Source of the DNA: a virus
Direction: 5' to 3' (one strand)
DNA length: 40,730 nucleotides
IMG/VR virus record: IMGVR_UViG_3300025646_000107
Span: 1 to 40,730 of that record
Position 1 is the first letter of the stretch, and each line of letters opens with the position of its first letter. Below the pieces are notes generated by a model. It was not told the DNA's origin and did not search any database. It was given only the letters and a program-made list of their open reading frames with translations. Below, one piece after another: positions 13,152 through 19,777 of the stretch. The position numbers were made by a program, and so were the translations under genes.

Positions 13152-13683
13152 ACGTTCCAAAAAGATGGCGGACGGCCTTGCCGGTGAGCGATGCCGGCGC
13201 TCTGGCGACCTCTGTCGGAACTGATGGACGGCCGACGATCCTGGCGCTGTAGGCGCGGCGGGCGTGGTCCTGGCAGTAAGGAAGGCCTGCCGACGCCTTG
13301 CAGCCGCAGAAGCCAAAACCGGGCTCTCCGGGCTCACCGACCGGCCACCGGCAATCGGTGCTCTCCAGCTCGGCGAACGTCTTGCGGGCGATGTCGGTGA
13401 CTTCCTTGGGCGGCAGGGGCTCGGCGGTCAGAAGATCGGCCAGCGACTTCTCGCGCTTGTTCATCGGCGGCGCCTTTGCCTTGGAGCGGTGTCGCGTGCG
13501 GTGCTGGTGCTTGGCGGCGACGGCCTGACGCTCTGGCCTAGCCCTGCCGGCAAGCCCAAGGCGATGAGCTTTCCCGATGACGGCGTTGCGGCTTACAGCG
13601 CCGAGCTGGCCCGCGATCTGGCTGGCACTAAGACCTCTCGCCCAGAGCGTCTTGAGATCTTCGACCGCTTTATCTGTCCACAT
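13150..13683 (-). CDS. gcrA: GcrA-family cell-cycle regulator
   Basis: A 177-aa protein starting at the ATG at 13683. The N-terminal domain is the signature GcrA helix-turn-helix: WTDKAVEDLKTLWARGLSAS, then QIAGQLG and SRNAVIGKAHRLGL. The C-terminus carries the conserved Cys-rich sigma-70-contact region (CRWPVGEPGEPGFGFCG, then YCQDHARRAY). The full length is kept. In Caulobacter, GcrA binds sigma-70 holoenzyme and activates promoters with methylated GANTC sites. A phage copy could redirect host polymerase or time phage transcription to the host cell cycle. It is a single gene flanked by non-coding DNA, with a GANTC-bearing candidate target at 4577-4611. Confidence 0.93.
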   Translation of the reverse strand: MWTDKAVEDLKTLWARGLSASQIAGQLGAVSRNAVIGKAHRLGLAGRARPERQAVAAKHQHRTRHRSKAKAPPMNKREKSLADLLTAEPLPPKEVTDIARKTFAELESTDCRWPVGEPGEPGFGFCGCKASAGLPYCQDHARRAYSARIVGRPSVPTEVARAPASLTGKAVRHLFGT

Positions 13684-13994
13684 GTAACCCCCACTGTCCC
13701 AACTCGAATTTCTCCGGCGGACGGCCCGATTTGACCCCACATGATGTGCCCCCAATGGGGACCTCCTGCTGCTGGGCATCGGGCCTCTCTAGTCAGTCAG
13801 ACGCCGCCGGACGCCTGCACAGGAGCGCAGCAGGAGGCTATGCCTCACGGCGAGCGGGACCGGTCACGCCCATGCGCGGCGCCTCTACACGGAGAGACCT
13901 AGAGCGCGCACATGGCCGATCCCGCTGGCGGTAGGGCCAGCAGACGCGATGCAACTGAGACTGACGCTGTACGGAGGGGACTAGGCCCGCCGAC
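13684..13994. other. Gene-free region upstream of gcrA
   Basis: This stretch of about 310 bp has no convincing gene. It holds the long inverted repeat at 13762-13837 and micro-ORFs of 20 codons or fewer (one plus-strand, at about 13839, behind AGGAGG). A plus ORF from 13911 runs antisense into the HTH gene with poor coding character. It is probably the leader and control region of gcrA. No GANTC site and no strong sigma-70 promoter were seen by eye. Confidence 0.4.
13762..13837. repeat. Long-range inverted repeat upstream of gcrA
   Basis: CCTCCTGCTGC (13762-13772) is the exact complement of GCAGCAGGAGG (13827-13837). The 54-nt loop contains a small CCTG/CAGG hairpin. Folding would sequester an AGGAGG ribosome-binding-like motif. 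On the minus strand it lies in the putative gcrA leader. Confidence 0.45.
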
Positions 13995-14009
13995 TTACGC
14001 GGCGGGCCT
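13983..14009. terminator. GC-rich hairpin at the end of the HTH gene
   Basis: AGGCCCGCCG (13983-13992) and CGGCGGGCCT (14000-14009) form a perfect 10-bp stem with a 7-nt loop. It overlaps the stop codon of the HTH gene. There is no long T-tract on either strand, so termination efficiency is uncertain. Confidence 0.5.
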
Positions 14010-14228
14010 TACCTCGCGCGCACGGGACGGGCGAGCCTTGGGAGGGTGGCGCTCGATCCAACGCCGCACCTTGTCTATCGTGTGAGTCGTCACGTCGCGG
14101 CCCTTGCGGAGCCTCGTGACGAACGACCTATCCTTGAGCACAGCCCCGCCGAAGTCCGACGGGTTCATGCCGGAGGCCTGCAAGTAGGCCTCCACCTCAG
14201 CTAGAAATTGTTCGCGCAGGCTTGTCAT
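13995..14228 (-). CDS. Helix-turn-helix regulator divergent from the recT operon
   Basis: A 77-aa protein starting at the ATG at 14228 (preceded by GGGG); the longer in-frame ORF to 14264 is less likely. The sequence (LREQFLAEVEAYLQASGMNP, then SDFGGAVLKDRSFVTRLRKG and TTHTIDKVRRWIE) is a compact XRE/Cro-type HTH typical of alphaproteobacterial phages. It lies back-to-back with the plus promoter at 14314-14342, which is flanked by GTTGAC/GTCAAC half-sites. It probably controls that promoter. Its basic tail (RPSRAREVR) could add non-specific DNA contact. Confidence 0.78.
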   Translation of the reverse strand: MTSLREQFLAEVEAYLQASGMNPSDFGGAVLKDRSFVTRLRKGRDVTTHTIDKVRRWIERHPPKARPSRAREVRPAA

Positions 14229-14312
14229 GCCCCGAACGATAGTCGGATTCATGCAACGGCGCAATCTGTGTCATGAGTGCAACTGTGGATAAGTAGGAAG
14301 CATCCGATTTGT

Positions 14313-14346
14313 GTTGACGTGTCGTTAGCGTCCGACTAGTGTCAAC
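14313..14346 (+). promoter_or_regulatory. Plus-strand promoter with flanking half-sites
   Basis: TTGACG (14314-14319) and TAGTGT (14337-14342) are 17 bp apart. GTTGAC (14313-14318) and GTCAAC (14341-14346) form an inverted pair exactly bracketing the promoter, so a dimeric repressor could cover it. The -10 box is weak, which may suit activation or tight control. Confidence 0.5.
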
Positions 14347-14347
14347 T

Positions 14348-14415
14348 CATCACCGGGGCGCCGAACATCCTCCCCCCTTGGATGTGAGACAGCATCTCGC
14401 GGCGTCCCGGTGATG
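14348..14415 (+). ncRNA. Structured leader RNA (three-way-junction-like)
   Basis: The arms 14348-14363 and 14400-14415 pair over 16 positions with one mismatch that is a wobble in RNA. Within the 36-nt loop, ACATCC/GGATGT (14365-14370, 14380-14385) and GAGA/TCTC (14387-14390, 14395-14398) form two further hairpins. The result is a closed stem with two internal arms, 26 nt before the first ATG of the operon. It resembles a riboswitch or protein-binding leader, but no known class is recognised. Confidence 0.55.
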
Positions 14416-14441
14416 ACCTCTAGGCACATGGGGCTGGGACA

Positions 14442-14750
14442 ATGCTCGACGATATTTCCGACATGACACTCTCCGAAGTCCGGTCGTTCTTCTACTGCCG
14501 CGACGCCAAGCCCGAGGACCGGGTGGTCTACCTCGAACGGCGGCTGTCCGATCTCACCGACCTCTTGCTCAAGGAGCTGGCCGACCACGAGCGCACCCGC
14601 GACGAGCGCGACATGCTCGCCCAGAAGCTGGTGCAGCGCCCGAGCGCCACCGTGCTCGTCGGCATGATGATGGCGCGAGCGGACGAGGCCGGAGCTTTCC
14701 ACGCAAGCGACATGATCGAGGTCCTGCAGACCATCGGGGGGCACGTGTGA
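14442..14750 (+). CDS. First gene of recombination operon, helical protein
   Basis: A 102-aa protein starting at the ATG at 14442 behind a structured leader. It is helical and acidic to about residue 60 (PEDRVVYLERRLSDLTDLLL, then KELADHERTRDERDMLAQKL) with heptad spacing, so it is probably a coiled-coil dimer. The C-terminal block (ATVLVGMMMARADEAGAFHA) looks globular. No family recognised. Being first behind a regulated promoter, it is expressed early with recT. Confidence 0.72.
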   Translation: MLDDISDMTLSEVRSFFYCRDAKPEDRVVYLERRLSDLTDLLLKELADHERTRDERDMLAQKLVQRPSATVLVGMMMARADEAGAFHASDMIEVLQTIGGHV

Positions 14751-15058
14751 TGACCACCTTCGAATTCGATCTCGAGCTTCGAGACGGCGGTCAGGACATC
14801 GACATGCACGCTCGCGGCGTCGCATGGGTCACGCATGACGGAGTGATTGAGGAGGTCGGCCTCTACGTCTGGGACAAGCGCAACCGCACCTATGGGCCAG
14901 CGACGCGGCCCTACACGAAGGGCGGCATCTTCGATCTGGTCGCGCGCAACCTCTATGAGCAGATGCCCGACGCCATCGAGCGGGCCGCCGGCGAGCACGA
15001 GCCGGCAACGACGTTCTGGCGGCAGGCTGACAGCCTCATGCTGCCGATGCACCGATAA
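14750..15058 (+). CDS. Small beta-rich protein of unknown function
   Basis: A 102-aa protein. The ATG at 14750 shares one base with the upstream stop (TGATG). It begins with alternating strands (TTFEFDLELRDGGQDIDMHA, then GVAWVTHDGVIEEVGLYVWD) and ends in helices (FDLVARNLYEQMPDAIERAA). This alpha/beta pattern is common in phage single-domain proteins of unknown role. It is followed by about 110 bp of hairpin-rich spacer before the next genes. Confidence 0.72.
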   Translation: MTTFEFDLELRDGGQDIDMHARGVAWVTHDGVIEEVGLYVWDKRNRTYGPATRPYTKGGIFDLVARNLYEQMPDAIERAAGEHEPATTFWRQADSLMLPMHR

Positions 15059-15085
15059 TCAGATTGGCGACGCCTGAGGGCCGTT

Positions 15086-15154
15086 GTTGCGGGGGCAACG
15101 GGCGGCGCCGACCGGCGGGGGCTGGCGGGATAGTTGCGGGGACCAGCCCCCGCC
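15086..15154 (+). other. Tandem RNA hairpins in recT operon spacer
   Basis: A GTTGC/GCAAC stem closes on GGGG (15086-15099). It is followed by a perfect 12-bp stem, GGCGGGGGCTGG (15114-15125) with CCAGCCCCCGCC (15143-15154), over a 17-nt loop. No T-tract follows. It probably reduces or processes read-through into the recT part of the operon. Confidence 0.55.
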
Positions 15155-15169
15155 ATTTCGAGTGAAAAA

Positions 15170-15268
15170 ATGATCAGTCCTGTTGAGTGGCTTTTCTGGG
15201 CTTTCGTTTGTGTGGTCGTTTCGGTCGCTCTAGGCGCGGCCATAGCGTGGATGGAGATAAAACGATGA
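15170..15268 (+). CDS. 32-aa single-span membrane peptide
   Basis: An ORF from the ATG at 15170 to the TGA at 15268 encodes a short hydrophobic peptide: polar start (MISPVEW), an uninterrupted membrane helix (LFWAFVCVVVSVALGAAIA), then WMEIKR. Its stop overlaps the ATG at 15265 (ATGA). The ribosome site is weak. Length and profile fit small phage membrane regulators, but no homologue is known to me. Confidence 0.5.
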   Translation: MISPVEWLFWAFVCVVVSVALGAAIAWMEIKR

Positions 15269-16185
15269 CCGGGGCAGGCAATGGACATCAGACGCAGGAA
15301 CTGGGAAGCGGCTCTGATCTGGAGCACGGCGCTCCTTCTGGTGAGCGTGACGGCGGTCGGGCTCTCAGCAGCGGCGGCAATGGTGGTGGACGCGGTGTTG
15401 CGCTGAGGACGGGCGGCGTCATAGCCGGCATCGTACCGGGCAGCATTGAAGAGGTGTTCCGGCTGGCCAAAGCCGTGGCGGCGAGCGGCCTCGCCCCGCG
15501 CGACATGGCGAGCGCCGAAAAGCTGACGGTGGCAATCCTCCACGGGCTCGAGATCGGCATTCCGCCGATGATGGCCATCAACAAGATCGCCGTCGTCAAC
15601 GGCAGGCCCACGCTCTGGGGCGACGCCATCCCGGCGATCCTTTGGAGCAAGGGGTTTAAGATCATCGAGGAGATCGGCACGGGACCGGGCGGAAAGTTTG
15701 CCGAGTGCACCGTGATCCGGCCGGGCGGCGAGAAGATCATCCGCACCTTCACCCAGGCAGACGCCACGACGGCAGGACTCTGGGGCAAGCAGGGGCCATG
15801 GAAGCAATACCCCGACCGCATGCTACAGATGCGCGCCCGCGGCCTCGCCGCTCGCGACGGCGCCGCCGACGTGCTGGCCGGCATCTACATCGCCGAAGAG
15901 ATGCAGGACGTGCAGGAGCGCACGTCGAACGACCTCATGGACGAGGCGCCGGCGAGCACCATGCGCAAGTCGAGCTCGCAGGCGAAGCGGGACGGCGACG
16001 ACGTGGCCTTCAACGAACTACGCGGCGCCGTAAGCGGTGCCGACACGCTGGCCGATCTGGAGGCTATCGAGACGCGCAACGCTGACCTGCTCAACACGCT
16101 GCCGCACGGCTGGGCGCGCATCCTCGCCACGGAGATCAACGATCGCCGGCAAGAGCTGCAGGAACTCACCGTGGAGGCCGAGTGA
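15265..16185 (+). CDS. recT: RecT-family single-strand annealing protein
   Basis: A 306-aa protein if started at the ATG at 15265 (GGAGAT upstream). From about residue 60 the sequence is classic RecT: EEVFRLAKAVAASGLAPRDM, then KLTVAILHGLEIGIPPMMAI, NGRPTLWGDAIPAIL, WKQYPDRMLQMRARG and ARDGAADVLAGIY. RecT coats single strands and anneals them, supporting replication-linked recombination. No exonuclease (RecE-like) partner is seen nearby. The first 47 codons are glycine-rich with random-looking third positions, and a better-coding membrane ORF overlaps them. The real start may therefore be later; the next clear candidate is a GTG at 15454. The C-terminus is a charged tail. Confidence 0.9.
   Translation: MTGAGNGHQTQELGSGSDLEHGAPSGERDGGRALSSGGNGGGRGVALRTGGVIAGIVPGSIEEVFRLAKAVAASGLAPRDMASAEKLTVAILHGLEIGIPPMMAINKIAVVNGRPTLWGDAIPAILWSKGFKIIEEIGTGPGGKFAECTVIRPGGEKIIRTFTQADATTAGLWGKQGPWKQYPDRMLQMRARGLAARDGAADVLAGIYIAEEMQDVQERTSNDLMDEAPASTMRKSSSQAKRDGDDVAFNELRGAVSGADTLADLEAIETRNADLLNTLPHGWARILATEINDRRQELQELTVEAE
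15281..15406 (+). CDS. 41-aa membrane peptide overlapping the start of recT
   Basis: The ATG at 15281 follows GGGGCAGG and opens a 41-codon frame with one strong membrane helix (WSTALLLVSVTAVGLSAAAA) after a basic start (MDIRRRN), an N-in topology. By my count 34 of 41 third positions are G or C here, against 22 of 42 in the overlapping recT frame. The membrane frame is thus the likelier coding one. It and the 32-aa peptide just upstream form a pair of single-span proteins. Confidence 0.55.
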   Translation: MDIRRRNWEAALIWSTALLLVSVTAVGLSAAAAMVVDAVLR

Positions 16186-16418
16186 TGGGCACCATCCCTC
16201 TCGACGCCGCATGGCAGGCTCATGAGCAGGCCTGCCGTGATCTGCAAATCGCCCTCGATGCCGCCATGGCCTCCGACGCGGTGAGCGATCGCCTCGCCAT
16301 GGCGACGTGTCTAACAAGCCTCCGCTACATCGAGGCCAACGGGCTCACGGATGAGGGCCGCAAGCGGCTCAGGACGGCGATTGCCGCCTGCCGCTCAGCC
16401 ATGGGGATCGAGCGATGA
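16185..16418 (+). CDS. Small helical protein
   Basis: A 77-aa protein starting at the ATG at 16185, one base into the recT stop (TGATG). It is helical (AAWQAHEQACRDLQIALDAA, then LAMATCLTSLRYIEANGLTD) with three cysteines and no metal motif. Unrecognised. Tight coupling to recT makes a real gene likely. Confidence 0.66.
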   Translation: MGTIPLDAAWQAHEQACRDLQIALDAAMASDAVSDRLAMATCLTSLRYIEANGLTDEGRKRLRTAIAACRSAMGIER

Positions 16419-16585
16419 ACATCCGCACCACATTCGACCCAAAGCCTATCCCCGATCGCCGCTTCGATTGGCTCGCCGTCGATGACGATACCTACGACGG
16501 CCCTCCCTGTCCTGTCGGACACGGCGCGACGGAGGAGGAGGCCATCGAGGATCTGCGGCTCAAGCTGGAGGCGGATGAGAAATGA
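16415..16585 (+). CDS. 56-aa acidic protein
   Basis: The ATG at 16415 overlaps the upstream stop (ATGA), and the TGA at 16585 overlaps the next ATG. The peptide reads MNIRTTFDPKPIPDRRFDWL, then a DDDTYDGPPCPVG stretch and a C-terminal helix (ATEEEAIEDLRLKLEADE). The opening (FDPKPIPDRRFDW) and helical end resemble a widespread class of short phage proteins of unknown function. Four-base overlaps on both sides strongly support it as a gene. Confidence 0.7.
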   Translation: MNIRTTFDPKPIPDRRFDWLAVDDDTYDGPPCPVGHGATEEEAIEDLRLKLEADEK

Positions 16586-16929
16586 GCGAGACCAGATTCA
16601 CGCCGGGGCCGTGGTATTATACAAGTGATTATGGGGGGTTCGAGCTCGCTGATCACGACGGGAGTTATATTCATAGCGAACTCATATGGGATTCACCCAA
16701 ACGAAAAACATTAATCGCCGAAGTTGATGGGCGGACAAAAAATAACTGCCGCGCAAACACTTCTTTGATCGCGTCCGCGCCAGAGCTTTACGCGGCGCTG
16801 GAGAACCTTCTCAAAGCAAGCGACGCATTCGATGAAGACATTGCGTCCGTGGAACTCGAGAAAGTTTACATGGCGGCGCAGAAAGCGGCCCGTGCCGCCC
16901 TCTCCAAAGCAAGGGGAGAGACGCCATGA
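16582..16929 (+). CDS. Phage protein with TPGPW motif, unusually AT-rich
   Basis: A 115-aa protein beginning SETRFTPGPWYY and carrying ANTSLIASAPELYAALENLL at about 58-77. Both are hallmarks of a very common phage family of unknown function. The start overlaps the upstream stop. The first half of the gene is visibly AT-rich, with codons such as TAT, ATA and AAA, unlike its GC-rich neighbours, while the last third returns to the local style. This suggests recent acquisition or mosaic exchange. Confidence 0.75.
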   Translation: MSETRFTPGPWYYTSDYGGFELADHDGSYIHSELIWDSPKRKTLIAEVDGRTKNNCRANTSLIASAPELYAALENLLKASDAFDEDIASVELEKVYMAAQKAARAALSKARGETP

Positions 16930-17237
16930 AAGAACGCCGCTGGTGGAACGCCACGCCGCAGACGGACCCAGGCGAGACCGTGGTCCCTATCCGGCGCCAG
17001 ACATTCGAGAGCCTCGCCGGCATCCGCCAACGCGCCATCGAGGAGCGGCACGAGATCCTGACCGAGCGCCAGCGCCTCGAGAGCGCCTACGCGGCCGAGA
17101 TGGCCCGCATGGACGACCTGCTGCGGCGTGCTGACGAAAGGCTCAAGGCTGCCGAGGACCAGATCCGCGGCATGCTGGCCGAGATCGGGATTTCCGCAAA
17201 GTTCGTGGCGGATGTCGGCGAGGAGCCCACGCCATGA
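16926..17237 (+). CDS. Coiled-coil protein
   Basis: A 103-aa protein. After a short N-terminal segment (KERRWWNATPQTDPGETVVP) the rest is a long charged helix with heptads (IRQRAIEERHEILTERQRLE, then MARMDDLLRRADERLKAAED). It ends GISAKFVADVGEEP. Its start and stop overlap the neighbouring genes by four bases. Likely an oligomeric accessory factor; no family recognised. Confidence 0.7.
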   Translation: MKERRWWNATPQTDPGETVVPIRRQTFESLAGIRQRAIEERHEILTERQRLESAYAAEMARMDDLLRRADERLKAAEDQIRGMLAEIGISAKFVADVGEEPTP

Positions 17238-17422
17238 GCAACCGCAAGATCCCGGCGCATCTGTTCTCCGCGATCGGCACCTATGTGCGGGCTGGCTACG
17301 GCTGGGAGGACGCCTACGTGAAACTTCTCCGCAAGGGCCTCATCGGCAGGCACGACAAAGAGGCCGTGCGCACAGTGGCCATGTCCTACTGGCCAAAGCC
17401 AAAGGTGGAGGATGTCGCATGA
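17234..17422 (+). CDS. Small protein of unknown function
   Basis: A 62-aa protein starting with an ATG that overlaps the upstream stop. Sequence SNRKIPAHLFSAIGTYVRAG, then WEDAYVKLLRKGLIGRHDKE. It predicts three short helices with a possible recognition-type turn, but no certain HTH. It overlaps the next gene by four bases. Confidence 0.65.
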   Translation: MSNRKIPAHLFSAIGTYVRAGYGWEDAYVKLLRKGLIGRHDKEAVRTVAMSYWPKPKVEDVA

Positions 17423-17877
17423 GGGACTGCCCACACTGCGGCTGCGAGCTGGCCCCGTCGTCGGGCGGCAAGCCCAGGAGCGTCGAGCAGATCCGGCGCT
17501 ACTTCGCGATCATCAAGGCCGCGTTCTTCCACTGGCCCGAGGACAACGAGCGGCAGTTCGCCAACAGCGAGGAATTGAGAGCCTACCTCCAGATGAAGGC
17601 CGGCGCGCGCGAGATCGGGGCGCAGATCCCGCTCACCGGCTTGCCGAAGGAGCGAGCCATGATGCTGGCCGAGGCCGCCATCCGCGGCGCGGGCTCCTAC
17701 GCCATGCCGGTGATCCACGGTGACACGTTGGTGGTATTCCGACCGAAGTCGATCAGCTTTGCGAAGATGGCTCACGCGGACTTCTGCCGGCTCTCCGACG
17801 CCGTTTGCGACGTGATCCGCGCCGAGACCGGCCACGACCCGGACGAGCTGCTGAGACAGACCGAGAGGGCGGCATGA
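17419..17877 (+). CDS. DUF1367-like phage protein with N-terminal zinc knuckle
   Basis: A 152-aa protein. The ATG at 17419 overlaps the upstream stop, so the longer in-frame ORF is rejected. It opens with a CPHCGCE knuckle. Then follows RSVEQIRRYFAIIKAAFFHW with a helical middle and a C-terminal strand-helix region (DTLVVFRPKSISFAKMAHAD, then FCRLSDAVCDVIRAETG). The pattern recalls the DUF1367 proteins found in lambdoid recombination (ninB-like) regions. That link is from memory of the family and is moderate. Its neighbours recT and HNH fit a recombination module. Confidence 0.65.
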   Translation: MRDCPHCGCELAPSSGGKPRSVEQIRRYFAIIKAAFFHWPEDNERQFANSEELRAYLQMKAGAREIGAQIPLTGLPKERAMMLAEAAIRGAGSYAMPVIHGDTLVVFRPKSISFAKMAHADFCRLSDAVCDVIRAETGHDPDELLRQTERAA

Positions 17878-18203
17878 GGCGCGAGTTTCCCGCCAAGGTG
17901 AAGGTGGTCGCCTTCAAACGCGCCGAGGGCTGCTGCGAAAGCTGCGGCGTGAAGATCAGGCCCGGCAACGGTCCCCACTACGATCATCGTGTGCCGGACG
18001 CTGTGGGCGGCGAGCCGACAGCCGACAACTGCCAGGTGCTTTGTCGGTCGTGCCACGGCGTCAAGACCTACACTCAGGACGTGCCGGCGATCGCCAAGAC
18101 GAAGCGCATCAGGAAGCGCCACATCAATGCTGAGGACAAGCGGGGCGGTTTCCGAAAGCCCCCGCCCGGCTACAACGCATGGACGCGGAGAATGGAGCGA
18201 TGA
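17874..18203 (+). CDS. HNH endonuclease
   Basis: A 109-aa protein starting at the ATG at 17874 (ATGA overlap). Two Cys pairs (CESC at about 21 and CRSC at about 59) bracket the HNH core YDHRVPDAVGGEPTADNCQV and CHGVKT. Small HNH enzymes next to recombination genes act as structure-specific or packaging-linked nickases. Here the location, distant from terminase, argues for recombination or homing rather than packaging. The C-terminus is basic. Confidence 0.85.
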   Translation: MRREFPAKVKVVAFKRAEGCCESCGVKIRPGNGPHYDHRVPDAVGGEPTADNCQVLCRSCHGVKTYTQDVPAIAKTKRIRKRHINAEDKRGGFRKPPPGYNAWTRRMER

Positions 18204-18340
18204 CCCGTGGCCGGGCAAAGCTCAAGGATATGGGCCTCGTCCCGTTGGCGCTGGACCGCGAGGTGGCCGTCACCGGCCCGATGGTGCGCGCCATTCTTGC
18301 CGCCATCCGCCGATTGCGAGCGCCACCGCTATGCGCGTGA
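18200..18340 (+). CDS. 46-aa basic protein, end of recT operon
   Basis: The ATG at 18200 overlaps the HNH stop (ATGA). The peptide (TRGRAKLKDMGLVPLALDRE, then VAVTGPMVRAILAAIRRLRA) has a basic N-terminus and one helix. Unrecognised. Coupling to the HNH gene is the chief evidence. Confidence 0.5.
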   Translation: MTRGRAKLKDMGLVPLALDREVAVTGPMVRAILAAIRRLRAPPLCA

Positions 18341-18581
18341 CCGCGATCCAAGCCAAAACTGAACGAAAGCGGCAGGACAAGTCTGCCCGATGCGCTGAAA
18401 AACGTCGCCGCCGGGCCGGGATGCTGCGGGTTTGCGGGCCAATTCGCCCAACTTCGGACGTGCGCGCGACCACAGACGCCGCTCGGGGCGGAAAACGCTT
18501 GATCAGCTGGCGCAGTCAGGCCATTTTCACGTCAGAAGGCAGGCCACTTGGGGAATGTCGGCCCAGTACACACGCTCCGAC
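18341..18581. other. Convergent intergenic region
   Basis: About 240 bp lie between the end of the plus operon and the end of the minus 282-aa gene. A plus-strand frame from the ATG at 18331 stays open across it and into the antisense of the next gene. Its sequence is Arg-rich with no recognisable fold, so I do not call it. No T-tailed terminator was found. Confidence 0.35.
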
Positions 18582-19430
18582 TTATTGGCCATCGTGCAGC
18601 CTCGACAAGTACTCCTCGGATGTCAGGCCGCCCGTGAATTCGGGATCGATGATTGCGTTGGCGTCGGGCAGTTCAGAGCGAGCCTTCAGAAAGCGCACCC
18701 TTGTCGCCTCCACCTGGCTGATCTTGCCTTGCGCGCGATAGTGGATCGTGCCGAAAACCTCGATGCGTCGAAGCTTCCAAACATCGCCGATTTCATGAAC
18801 TGAAACTTCGGCCTTAGCTTCGCCGGTCATGATGCACTTGATCTCGTTGCCAGTCAGTCGATGCCTCAGAGTGAGGATGCTTCGACCGTAGCCGTCGCTA
18901 TCGACATGCTTGACGTGCCCTTCGATTGTGCCGAGCTCCCGGTAGGGCTTTCCCTTCGGTGTCAGCGTGTCCCGGATGTTCTTCGCAGACGCTCTTGCCA
19001 CGGTCGGGGTTATCACGACGGGCGCACCGCCTTCGATCTCGACTGTCATGCGGTCGAAGCCGTTGGTCACTCGCTCAAAAATGCGGTTGGCCTTCAGGAG
19101 AGCCTGATCGTTGAAGTACTGTGGTCGGGAGGCCTCTTGCGCCAGACGACGCAGCCCCCCCAACGTGTTGCTCAAGATCAGTTGCGCGCGCTGATCGATA
19201 TTGACAGCGTATTCCTTCGGAAATGCCTGCACTTCGAGCGTCAGCGGGCTGTTCTTCCTTGCTTTGACGATCCGCCAGTCGATGACACTCGAGCCATCTT
19301 CGGCGAGCGTCCCTTCCACGAGAGCCATCAGCTCAAAGTAGTCACGGACCTGATCGATGAAGTCTCCAACCGTCGGAGCATCGCTCTCCGGATCGCTGGC
19401 TGAGACGCTGAGGGTGATGACCTTGGACAT
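18582..19430 (-). CDS. Hypothetical protein of accessory block
   Basis: A 282-aa protein with a well-mixed alpha/beta sequence: an N-terminal domain (VGDFIDQVRDYFELMALVEG, then SSVIDWRIVKARKNSPLTLE), a central helix-rich part and a C-terminal beta domain (RSILTLRHRLTGNEIKCIMT, then IGDVWKLRRIEVFGTIHY). It resembles chromosomally encoded bacterial proteins of unknown function more than phage structural proteins. It shares the minus orientation with the zinc-ribbon and recombinase genes upstream and probably forms an accessory cargo operon with them. Confidence 0.65.
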   Translation of the reverse strand: MSKVITLSVSASDPESDAPTVGDFIDQVRDYFELMALVEGTLAEDGSSVIDWRIVKARKNSPLTLEVQAFPKEYAVNIDQRAQLILSNTLGGLRRLAQEASRPQYFNDQALLKANRIFERVTNGFDRMTVEIEGGAPVVITPTVARASAKNIRDTLTPKGKPYRELGTIEGHVKHVDSDGYGRSILTLRHRLTGNEIKCIMTGEAKAEVSVHEIGDVWKLRRIEVFGTIHYRAQGKISQVEATRVRFLKARSELPDANAIIDPEFTGGLTSEEYLSRLHDGQ

Positions 19431-19437
19431 AGCGGTT

Positions 19438-19764
19438 CTAGCGCCTAGATATTCGAGTCATCTTTCCGCAGTGATCGCACTTAGTTCGAGACCGCTCATC
19501 AAGACGCTTCATCTCGTCTTTGTATCGCCTCGCAGCCTCATGCATTCGCATGTCGCGCGAGGCCAACTGCGTCAGAACCCACATAGGGTTTAGTCTCTCG
19601 CCGCACTCGCCGCACTCAACCTCAAGCTTCTTGTCGTCAACGATGAATTTGTTGTGCGCGCACCCGCCGTAGCGCTGGACTTCGTGAGGACGAACAAGCG
19701 TTCTTTCTTCTGGAACATGGCTTTTATACCGGACAGGCAGTCTTGTGACATTATCTTCACTCAC
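19438..19764 (-). CDS. Zinc-ribbon protein
   Basis: A 108-aa protein with two likely metal sites. One is CAHNKFIVDDKKLEVECGEC (about 35-54), which supplies C-x-H...C-x2-C. The other is CDHCGKMT near the C-terminus. A charged helix lies between them (ASRDMRMHEAARRYKDEMKR). It may bind nucleic acid or act as an adaptor. It sits 13 nt after the recombinase gene and 7 nt before the 282-aa gene. Confidence 0.68.
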   Translation of the reverse strand: MSEDNVTRLPVRYKSHVPEERTLVRPHEVQRYGGCAHNKFIVDDKKLEVECGECGERLNPMWVLTQLASRDMRMHEAARRYKDEMKRLDERSRTKCDHCGKMTRISRR

Positions 19765-19777
19765 GACTTCCCCTCCT

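Noticed and set aside
12543-13187. Plus ORF of 214 codons across the initiator and the terminator region
   Set aside because: It is antisense to the initiator, and its repetitive part is just the iterons read backwards.
18331-18741. Plus-strand ORF continuing past the recT operon
   Set aside because: Arg-rich, then antisense to the 282-aa gene. No motif, and coding character is poor.
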